From Spirosomataceae bacterium (lineage in GTDB: Bacteria > Bacteroidota > Bacteroidia > Cytophagales > Spirosomataceae): a stretch of DNA of 5,383 bases. The translations under genes and the position numbers were made by a program. Under the pieces are notes generated by a model, which did not search any database, had not been told where the DNA came from, and saw nothing but the letters and a program-made list of their open reading frames with translations. Of the stretch, positions 1-5,383 are shown one piece after another (positions within the stretch are counted from its first letter, which is position 1; every line of letters begins with the position of its first letter). The stretch covers positions 1 through 5,383 of the forward strand of contig JALOLW010000489.1 of assembly GCA_025455795.1 (NCBI GenBank). Reading direction: 5' to 3'.

Positions 1-2511
1 AATTCCCCCAATGCATATCAAAAACAGGTGGACAGATTACTTAATTCGGTGCATTTTGGCGAGAAAATGGCAACTGATTGGCTAGATTTGGCGCGTTTTG
101 CCGATTCGCACGGCTACACAGTGGACCGCCTGCGCGATATGTCGCCCTACCGCGATTGGGTGATTGGGGCTTTCAATCAAAATATGCCTTATGACCGTTT
201 CATTCACTGGCAGTTGGCTGGCGATATGATGAAAAATCCGCAGGGCGGCCTCCCCACCAAAGAGATGCGCATCGCCACGGCGTTCAATCGCAACCACCAG
301 CAAAACATGGAGGGCGGTATCGTAGAGGCAGAGTTTCAGACCGAATACGTGATAGACCGTACCAACACTTTCGGCGATGCTTTCATGGGGCTTTCGGTAG
401 GATGCGCCCGCTGTCACGACCACAAATACGACCCGATTTCCCAAAAAAATTACTACGAACTGTTTAGTTTTTTTAACAACGTGCGCGAAGCAGGACAAAT
501 TTCCTGGGATGATGCTTTGCCAACGCCGACGATGCTCCTGCCCACGCCTGAGCAAGAGAAAATTTTGGCCTTTATCAACACCCAAATCAAACAGCAAGAA
601 GCCAGAGTAGCGCAGACAAAAGCTGTGGCAAAAGCCCCTCAAAAGTTAGAGACCCTTGAGGGGTTGGTAGCGCATTATGATTTTGAAAAAAAGAGTTTGG
701 CAAACAAACTCAACGCCCAGCAAAAAGCCACGATGAAGCGTGAGTCGGGTGAAGAACCTGCGGCCTTTGCCCAACGCGGCAGCGGCACAGCCCTTGCCCT
801 CAATGGTGACGTATGGCTCGACCTCAACGGCGTGGGCGCGTACCGACGGTCGGAGCCGTTTAGCGTAGGTATTTGGGTACAAATCCCGAAAACATTGAAA
901 GAAGGGGTTATCATTCACAAAAGCCAAGCCGAGCGGCTTTACAACTTCCGTGGGTGGCATTTGTACCTCAAAAACGACCGCTTAGAACTCAATATGGCGC
1001 ATACTGCTCCCTCAGACGCCATCACCAAAATCACCCAAAACCCCGTCCCGCGTGACCGTTGGCTGCATCTCACCATCACTTACGACGGCTCGAGCAAGGC
1101 ACAAGGACTGCGGCTGTACATGGACGGAGCGGAGCAATCTACGCAGACGTTGATAGACCAACTCAACAAAGACATTTTGTTCAAATCCAAAGAGCAGTCG
1201 GGCATTCACGTAGGCGCGTGGTGGCGCGGCTGGGGGCTTACGGGCGGTTTGGTAGATGATCTGATGGTTTACAACCGCACTTTGACACCTTTTGAAGTCA
1301 AAGTATTGGCCCAAAAAGCCACCTGGCAACAAGCGACTGCGGCAGATTTACAGGCATTTTACGCGGCGATAGACCCCAACGTAAAAGCTGCACAAACCGA
1401 ACTCACGCGCCTTCGCAGCGTTTTGGCCGACTCGACGGAGAAAATTAAAGAAATCATGGTGATGCAAGAAATGCCTCAGCGCAAGCGGGCGTATATTCTC
1501 CAACGCGGCAACTACGACGCACCCGCCGAGGAGGTATTTCCCAACACGCCCACCTCTATTTTGGCTTTCCCCAAACATCTGCCCCAAAACCGTTACGGAT
1601 TGGCGCAGTGGCTCACCCACCCCGACCATCCCCTCACGGCGCGGGTAGCGGTCAATCGCTACTGGCAAGTCTTTTTTGGAACGGGTTTGGTCAAAACCAC
1701 CGAGGATTTTGGCAATCAGGGGGCTTTGCCGAGCCATCCAGCACTCTTGGATTGGTTGGCGGTGACGTTTAGAGAATCAGGCTGGGATGTGAAAGCGTTG
1801 GTGAAGCGCATGGTGATGTCGGCTACGTATCGGCAAAGTTCTCAAACCACCAAAGCCGCCCGCGATGCCGACCCCGAAAACCGCCTGCTGATGCGCGGGC
1901 CGTCGGTGCGCCTCACCGCCGAAATGCTCCGCGACAACGCCCTGGCCGCAAGCGGACTGCTCAACCGCCAAATTGGTGGGCCGAGTGTGAAGCCTTATCA
2001 GCCCGACGGCCTTTGGCAAATCAACAACACCCATTACGTACCCGATTCGGGCGAAGCCGTGTATCGGCGGAGTTTGTACGTATTGGTCAAGCGTTCTGTT
2101 CCCAATCCCACCCTCGGCACGTTTGATGTGCCTTCGCGGAGTTTTTGTGTGGTGCGCCGTCAGCAGACCAACACGCCGCTCCAAGCCCTCGTCATGCTCA
2201 ACGACCCCACGTTTGTCGAAACCACCAAAGCCCTCGGCGAACAGATGGCGCAACTGCCTTTGGAACAGGGAATAACAACGATGTACCGAAAACTGACAGG
2301 CCGCCGACCTACGCCCCAAGAAATCAAGGTTTTGGTACAACTTCACCAAAGTCAGTACCAAAAGATGAGAGCCAACCCTCTGAAAACAAAAGGTTGGCTC
2401 TCGGCAGGTCAGTATAAAGTCAGTACGTCAGTAGATGCTGCGGTCGTGGCTGCCAACGCCGTGGTAGCGAGTGCCGTGATGAATTCGGACGCAGGACTGA
2501 CGAAGCGATGA
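1..2511 (+). CDS. DUF1549/LamG/DUF1553 (PSCyt2-PSD1) protein, 5' end outside window
   Basis: The frame is open from base 1, so the gene starts upstream; the GTG at 28 is internal to the DUF1549 domain and not a real start. 836 residues are visible. Residues 1 to about 150 match the DUF1549 (PSCyt2) domain, with its conserved block CARCHDHKYDP, which holds a CxxCH haem-c-like motif at C135-C138-H139 (bases 403-417). A charged, probably helical linker follows (about 180-215). Then comes a concanavalin A/LamG-like beta-sandwich (about 222-437; LVAHYDFE, GIWVQIP, WLHLTITYDG, VDDLMVYNRTL). The DUF1553 (PSD1) domain runs from about 498 (RGNYDAPAEEVFPNTP, RVAVNRYWQVFFGTGLV, RQQTNTPLQALVMLNDP) to a normal family C-terminus ending LTKR. 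Full-length relatives usually carry a signal peptide and a PSCyt1 haem domain, expected left of the window. The family is abundant in Planctomycetes, Verrucomicrobia and some Bacteroidota, often beside DUF1501 genes. Its biochemical role is not established; an extracytoplasmic role in polysaccharide use is an inference. Family assignment is confident, function is not. Confidence 0.93.
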   Translation, partial: NSPNAYQKQVDRLLNSVHFGEKMATDWLDLARFADSHGYTVDRLRDMSPYRDWVIGAFNQNMPYDRFIHWQLAGDMMKNPQGGLPTKEMRIATAFNRNHQQNMEGGIVEAEFQTEYVIDRTNTFGDAFMGLSVGCARCHDHKYDPISQKNYYELFSFFNNVREAGQISWDDALPTPTMLLPTPEQEKILAFINTQIKQQEARVAQTKAVAKAPQKLETLEGLVAHYDFEKKSLANKLNAQQKATMKRESGEEPAAFAQRGSGTALALNGDVWLDLNGVGAYRRSEPFSVGIWVQIPKTLKEGVIIHKSQAERLYNFRGWHLYLKNDRLELNMAHTAPSDAITKITQNPVPRDRWLHLTITYDGSSKAQGLRLYMDGAEQSTQTLIDQLNKDILFKSKEQSGIHVGAWWRGWGLTGGLVDDLMVYNRTLTPFEVKVLAQKATWQQATAADLQAFYAAIDPNVKAAQTELTRLRSVLADSTEKIKEIMVMQEMPQRKRAYILQRGNYDAPAEEVFPNTPTSILAFPKHLPQNRYGLAQWLTHPDHPLTARVAVNRYWQVFFGTGLVKTTEDFGNQGALPSHPALLDWLAVTFRESGWDVKALVKRMVMSATYRQSSQTTKAARDADPENRLLMRGPSVRLTAEMLRDNALAASGLLNRQIGGPSVKPYQPDGLWQINNTHYVPDSGEAVYRRSLYVLVKRSVPNPTLGTFDVPSRSFCVVRRQQTNTPLQALVMLNDPTFVETTKALGEQMAQLPLEQGITTMYRKLTGRRPTPQEIKVLVQLHQSQYQKMRANPLKTKGWLSAGQYKVSTSVDAAVVAANAVVASAVMNSDAGLTKR
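635..663. repeat. 8-bp inverted repeat at DUF1549-LamG linker
   Basis: The arms CCCCTCAA (635-642) and TTGAGGGG (656-663) are perfectly complementary around a 13-base loop. A G-U and an A-U pair could extend the stem outward. It lies inside the large plus-strand gene just before the LamG-like domain begins. No T-run follows on the plus strand, so it is not a plausible intrinsic terminator for its own gene. It may be chance in coding sequence. Confidence 0.4.
2351..2433 (+). repeat. Four copies of heptamer GTCAGTA
   Basis: GTCAGTA occurs at 2351-2357, 2408-2414, 2419-2425 and 2427-2433, inside the last 160 bases of the plus-strand gene. Copies two to four are only 11 and 8 bases apart, so they are not in the same reading frame and do not make a protein repeat. 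No function is recognised; local slippage or chance are both possible. Confidence 0.5.
2367..2402 (-). terminator. Candidate terminator hairpin for the RDD gene, inside the opposing gene
   Basis: An 11-bp perfect inverted repeat pairs 2367-2377 (GAGAGCCAACC) with 2392-2402 (GGTTGGCTCTC) around a 14-base loop. Read on the minus strand it lies 109 bases past the RDD stop codon and is followed by ATCTTTTGG, a short imperfect T-run. Read on the plus strand no T-run follows. The hairpin is directly visible; its use as a terminator of the leftward transcript is an inference, weakened by the short T-run and long loop. It sits wholly in codons for the C-terminal part of the plus-strand protein. Confidence 0.35.
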
Positions 2512-2901
2512 TTACTCTTTGACAACGATTGTGTTGGCCCACTTATCGCCAAAACGTTTTTTCTCGTCACCAAAGACCATCAGCGCATCTACAATGCCAA
2601 AAATCGGAATCATCAAAGAGATTTGACGCACAATCGCCGTACCCCAATCTCCCACAATGCCCTGTCCCGTGTCTTCTTTGATTACTTTTATTTTCATCAA
2701 CTTTTTACCAATGCTCTGCCCGCCGAAAAAATTCCCTTGGGCAGGAATCGCATCCTTGGTCAAATGGTACGCAATGGTAATCAAATAGCCTACCATCGCC
2801 AATTGGTACGAAATAAAGCCCAATACGAGGATGGGAACATAGCCAACAAGGCCATCAATGAAAGCGGCTACAAAACGCTGTCCAGCATCTGCTTTTTGCA
2901 T
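2512..2901 (-). CDS. RDD family small membrane protein
   Basis: This 129-residue protein fits the RDD family of small integral membrane proteins, named for a conserved arginine and two aspartates. Here these would be R9 and D16 (QRFVAAFIDGL) in the first helix and D105 (IVDALMVF) in the last, followed by the usual KKRFGDKWANTIVV tail. The cytoplasmic loop has the family signature GQSIGKKLMKIKVI (61-74). Three hydrophobic stretches are visible, roughly 13-32, 33-47 and 94-111. Family members are of generally unknown function; some have been linked to ion exchange, but nothing here shows a substrate. The ATG at 2901 is preceded by an A/T-rich leader without a Shine-Dalgarno sequence, as is usual in Bacteroidota. 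Its first 34 bases are overlapped by the runaway end of the symporter frame, and its TAA stop directly abuts the TGA of the convergent plus-strand gene. Confidence 0.9.
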   Translation of the reverse strand: MQKADAGQRFVAAFIDGLVGYVPILVLGFISYQLAMVGYLITIAYHLTKDAIPAQGNFFGGQSIGKKLMKIKVIKEDTGQGIVGDWGTAIVRQISLMIPIFGIVDALMVFGDEKKRFGDKWANTIVVKE

Positions 2902-4160
2902 GATTGAAAAGATTTAAAGGTTAGAGAATGGTTTAGAAACAACGACGAATTTGGGCAATTAAGACCTAAAAACCAAACAGTTAGCTTGATTTTTGTAAAA
3001 CATAATAAAAAATTTATGCTCTTTAAGACTCCGTCAATTCCCCTTCCATAACCTTCGACGGGTAAGTCAAACTGAGCCAATGTTCCCGCAATAATCACCA
3101 AACTCGCCCGTGGGACGCCCGCGATGCCCTTAGACGTAATCATAAGCGTGAGCAGCATCGCAATCTGCTGTTGCAAACTAAGCGGCACGCCGTAAGCCTG
3201 CGCGATAAAACCCGTCGCAAAGGTCATGTACATCATGGAGCCGTCGAGGTTGAAGGAGTAACCCAACGGCAACACAAAGCCGATAATGCGCTGACTACAT
3301 CCAAATTTCTCCAAAGCCGTAATTTGCTGCGGCAGCGATGCCTCCGAACTTGCCGTGCTGAACGTCAGAATCATGGAATCTTTGACGTGCGCCAGCAGCT
3401 TGAAATACGGAATTTTCATCACCAAACAGATGGCCCAAAGTACCCCAAAAACAAAAAACACCAACCCTCCAAAGAAGCACAAAATCAAATAGGCGTACGA
3501 AATCAAAATACCCAAGCCTTTCATCGAAACCACCGCCGTCATGGCCCCCAACACGCCCCACGGAGCAAGTTGCATCACGTAGCCCACGATTTTGAACACG
3601 ACTTCACTGAGGCTTTCAATGACTTTAACGAGCTTTTTGCCGTGCTCACCTACCGCGCCCAATGCGATTCCAAAAAACAGCGAAAACACCACAATTTGGA
3701 GGATTTCGTTCTCGGAAAGTGCTTTGAAGAAGCTATCGGGGAAGATATGAAGAATAAAATCCTCGACGGTTTTCATGGCTTTGCCACTCACGCCCGTGTC
3801 GGTACCTGCGGCGGGGCGCGGCCACTGCTGCACTTCGCCTGGACGGGTAACATTGACCACCACCAGCCCCACAATCAACGACAAAATCGTGGCGAAATAG
3901 AAATAAAGCAAAGTTTTGATACCAATGCGCCCCACTACTTTGAAATCGCCCAGTTTGGCTACGCCCACGGTGAGGGTACAAAATACGAGCGGCCCCACTA
4001 TCATCTTGATGAGTTTGAGGAAAACTTTACTCAAAATTTGGAATTTTTTGGCGACTTCTGCCGCTTCTTCGGGGCTCATGGTGCTGTGCAGAATCTGCCC
4101 AATGATAACGCCCAATACAAAACCAATAATGATTTTGGTGGTGATGCTAAGGTTTTTCAT
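2868..4160 (-). CDS. Dicarboxylate/amino acid:cation symporter, C-terminus lost or replaced
   Basis: This is a DAACS (GltP/DctA-like) sodium- or proton-coupled carrier of the inner membrane for acidic amino acids or C4-dicarboxylates. Signatures seen are the hairpin-1 serine-rich motif FSTASSEASLP (267-277), the helix-7 motif SFNLDGS (302-308) and the hairpin-2 motif SKGIAGVPRAS (343-353). The ATG at 4160 (MKNLSITTK) is preferred over an in-frame ATG at 4196, because the family alignment begins there and the 12 extra residues look like leader. Similarity is continuous to about residue 370 (FDLPVEG). After that the family expects a final helix with a GIDxxLDMxRTxxNVxG-type motif holding several substrate and cation ligands. 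Instead the frame reads YGRGIDGVLKSINF and about 50 more residues unlike the family, into the first 34 bases of the RDD gene. The other two minus-strand frames do not contain the lost helix, so a deletion or replacement is likelier than a simple frameshift. It is probably a non-functional carrier. The exact substrate cannot be told. Confidence 0.85.
   Translation of the reverse strand: MKNLSITTKIIIGFVLGVIIGQILHSTMSPEEAAEVAKKFQILSKVFLKLIKMIVGPLVFCTLTVGVAKLGDFKVVGRIGIKTLLYFYFATILSLIVGLVVVNVTRPGEVQQWPRPAAGTDTGVSGKAMKTVEDFILHIFPDSFFKALSENEILQIVVFSLFFGIALGAVGEHGKKLVKVIESLSEVVFKIVGYVMQLAPWGVLGAMTAVVSMKGLGILISYAYLILCFFGGLVFFVFGVLWAICLVMKIPYFKLLAHVKDSMILTFSTASSEASLPQQITALEKFGCSQRIIGFVLPLGYSFNLDGSMMYMTFATGFIAQAYGVPLSLQQQIAMLLTLMITSKGIAGVPRASLVIIAGTLAQFDLPVEGYGRGIDGVLKSINFLLCFTKIKLTVWFLGLNCPNSSLFLNHSLTFKSFQSCKKQMLDSVL
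2902..3050 (-). other. A/T-rich segment replacing the symporter's last helix and forming the RDD leader
   Basis: This segment lies between the last recognisable symporter codons (near 3051) and the RDD start. It is formally coding, as the end of the symporter frame, but it is A/T-rich and low in complexity, and its translation does not resemble the family. A short GIDGVL stretch (about 3042-3025) could be a vestige of the expected GIDxxL motif or chance. No terminal inverted repeats, transposase remnant or strong terminator was found. It probably contains the RDD promoter and 5' leader, but I could not pick a convincing promoter. Confidence 0.55.
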
Positions 4161-4182
4161 GAAAAATCGGGAAAAGTGAAGG

Positions 4183-4215
4183 ATTATAGCAAGCAAATAA
4201 GCAAATCTCCGTCAA
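4183..4215 (-). promoter_or_regulatory. Weak promoter-like element before the symporter gene
   Basis: In the 92-base gap between lptG and the symporter, the minus strand has TTGACG (4215-4210) and TATAAT (4188-4183) separated by 21 bases. TATAAT ends 22 bases before the symporter ATG. The spacing is too long for a classical sigma-70 promoter, and the downstream box is not the TAnnTTTG typical of Bacteroidota, although a TTG element about 20 bases upstream fits that class loosely. No Shine-Dalgarno sequence is visible. The symporter could equally be read through from lptG. Confidence 0.25.
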
Positions 4216-4252
4216 ATGCCCAAATTTTATCGTATTTTCAAGTTGCCAGAGT

Positions 4253-5329
4253 CTATCTAGGGAGGGTTTTGTAGAGTACAAAGCCAATGGCGGAGAAGAT
4301 AAGATTGGGCAGCCACACGGCCAACACCGCAGGTATCCGTCCCGACTCGGCAATACCTTTGGCCAACATAAAAAACAGCAGATACACAAACGCCAGCGCA
4401 AACCCAAACGCAATCTGCAAGCCTGACCCCCGCCGACTCTTTCGGGCGGAGACAATGACCCCGATGATGGTCAAAATAATAAAGGCAAACGGGTGAGTGA
4501 AGCGCGTGTATTTCTCAATTTGATAGGCTTCTACGCCATCTGCACCACGTAGATTGAGCAATGCGATGTAGTCGTTGAGTTGCGTAAGGGTCAATTCTTC
4601 AAAACGGTTTTTGTCGTTTTCAAAATCTTTGGGACTCAAATTGAGCGTTGTGTCGAGCTGTGTTCCTTGCACAAACGACTCCTGCAAGCCATTGATTTTA
4701 CGAATTTTATAGTCAAACACTGCCCATTTTTTCTTTTTGGCTTGCCATTCTATACGGTCAGAGGTGAGTTTTTCGCGGAGGTTGTTTCCTTCTATTTTTT
4801 CGAGTGTAAATTTATAGCCCGTGTTGGAAGCGTTGTTGTAGCTCTCGATATACGCATAGAGTTGCGGTGCTACTTTGACGTGGAAATTACGTTTGTTGAA
4901 GTAATACTGATCGTCAATGTACTTGTACTCAAATGCCAAGCGGGTTTTGTTGGCTTTTGGGATGACCCAACCCACCATGTAAAACGTAAACGCCGCCAAC
5001 ATGATAGAACCGATAAAATACGGTACCAACATCCTCACAAAACTAATACCACTGCCAAACATGGCGATAATCTCCGTGCGGGCGGCCATGCGCGCCGTAA
5101 AAAACACCGTAGCGATAAAAACCAACAACGGACTGAGGTAATTGGCGTAGTACGGTATCAGATTGGCGTAGTAGTCCACCAAAATCTCCTGCGTGCCTAC
5201 TTTAAATTTGCGGAAGTTGTCAATCTTCTCGGTGAAGTCTATCACGCAAATAATGAGCATCGTAATAGCCACCGTGAAGATGTAGGTCACCAGAAAGTTT
5301 TTGAGAATATATCGGTCTAAAAGTTTCAT
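4253..5329 (-). CDS. lptG: LptF/LptG family lipopolysaccharide export permease
   Basis: This 358-residue protein is a YjgP/YjgQ-type permease, the inner-membrane part of the Lpt machine that, with the LptB ATPase, extracts lipopolysaccharide and passes it to the periplasmic bridge. The N-terminus MKLLDRYILKNFLVTYIF is the typical family start. Three membrane helices (about 11-30, 58-78, 99-122) flank the cytoplasmic loop ARMAARTEIIAMFGSGIS, the probable LptB-contacting coupling region. A periplasmic beta-jellyroll occupies about 145-250. Three more helices follow (about 279-296, 303-323, 333-353), with the family-like IPAVLAVWLPNLIFSAIG near the end. Length is normal and no defect is seen. 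The start at 5329 is supported by this N-terminus and by a possible ATGA overlap with an upstream frame. Whether it is strictly the orthologue of E. coli LptG or LptF cannot be settled from this window, so the symbol is the usual label for the family. Confidence 0.92.
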   Translation of the reverse strand: MKLLDRYILKNFLVTYIFTVAITMLIICVIDFTEKIDNFRKFKVGTQEILVDYYANLIPYYANYLSPLLVFIATVFFTARMAARTEIIAMFGSGISFVRMLVPYFIGSIMLAAFTFYMVGWVIPKANKTRLAFEYKYIDDQYYFNKRNFHVKVAPQLYAYIESYNNASNTGYKFTLEKIEGNNLREKLTSDRIEWQAKKKKWAVFDYKIRKINGLQESFVQGTQLDTTLNLSPKDFENDKNRFEELTLTQLNDYIALLNLRGADGVEAYQIEKYTRFTHPFAFIILTIIGVIVSARKSRRGSGLQIAFGFALAFVYLLFFMLAKGIAESGRIPAVLAVWLPNLIFSAIGFVLYKTLPR

Positions 5330-5383
5330 TGTTTGAAATCAACGAGCGGAATTCTAACAATTTTACGGCCTTTTTTAGTAATG
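5326..5383 (-). CDS. Possible last 18 codons of an upstream gene, overlapping lptG
   Basis: One minus-strand frame is open from the right edge and ends in a TGA (5328-5326) that overlaps the lptG ATG as ATGA, a classic sign of translational coupling. It reads ITKKGRKIVRIPLVDFKQ before the stop. I do not recognise these residues. In many Bacteroidota a tgt gene (queuine tRNA-ribosyltransferase) precedes this permease, but these residues do not obviously match its C-terminus. An open frame of this length is common by chance, so the call rests mainly on the overlap geometry. Another minus-strand frame is also open here and runs on into lptG. Confidence 0.35.
   Translation of the reverse strand, partial: ITKKGRKIVRIPLVDFKQ

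Noticed and set aside
1..5. Window begins with AATTC, half of an EcoRI site, as a possible clone end
   Set aside because: The reading frame is continuous from base 1 and a five-base match at an arbitrary cut is not evidence of a cloning junction.
1777..2361. Open minus-strand frame (194 codons) opposite the DUF1553 domain
   Set aside because: It is antisense to conserved DUF1553 motifs and has no domain signature.
3001..3018. A/T-only near-palindrome with CATAA/TTATG arms as a symporter terminator
   Set aside because: The arms are only 5 bp with no G/C-rich stem; it does not meet intrinsic-terminator criteria.
3031..3041. CCGTCAATTCC resembles the conserved 16S rRNA site near position 907-926
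   Set aside because: The match stops after about 11 bases and the flanks do not resemble rRNA; chance similarity.
3171..4274. Long open plus-strand frame (367 codons) opposite the symporter
   Set aside because: It is antisense to a clear DAACS frame, is rich in His, Gln and Asn, and has no recognisable domain; it is a shadow of the real gene.
4580..5320. Open plus-strand frame (246 codons) opposite lptG
   Set aside because: It lies wholly inside lptG on the other strand and its translation resembles no family; the LptG frame has clear helices and motifs.

Overview
The window looks like chromosomal DNA from a member of the Bacteroidota, most likely a cytophagal lineage (Runella/Spirosoma/Dyadobacter-like). 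This is an inference from three things: a PSCyt/DUF1549-DUF1553 protein carrying an inserted LamG-like domain, a Bacteroidota-style LptF/LptG permease, and A/T-rich leaders without Shine-Dalgarno sequences in front of the minus-strand genes. No RNA gene, CRISPR array, insertion sequence or phage gene was seen.

Layout. Positions 1-2511 (+) hold the 3' part of a large DUF1549/LamG/DUF1553 protein whose beginning lies left of the window. Everything to the right is on the minus strand. In transcription order (right to left) it holds: the possible last codons of an unidentified gene at the right edge; an LptG-type lipopolysaccharide export permease (5329-4253); a dicarboxylate/amino-acid:cation symporter (4160-2868) whose last family-specific part is missing; and a small RDD-family membrane protein (2901-2512). 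The RDD gene and the large plus-strand gene are convergent and abut exactly, with no base between the two stop codons.

How the genes relate. The lptG start codon may overlap the stop of the gene before it (ATGA), which would suggest an operon continuing to the right. The symporter has its own 92-base leader, with a weak promoter-like element. The four identifiable genes do not form a recognisable pathway; three encode inner-membrane proteins and the fourth is probably exported.

The points most worth a second look are the symporter, which matches its family up to about residue 370 and then runs through about 60 unrelated residues into the RDD gene, losing the last substrate- and sodium-binding helix; and an 11-bp perfect inverted repeat inside the end of the plus-strand gene, which could serve as a terminator for the opposing RDD transcript. 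I did not find a convincing novel multi-gene system.
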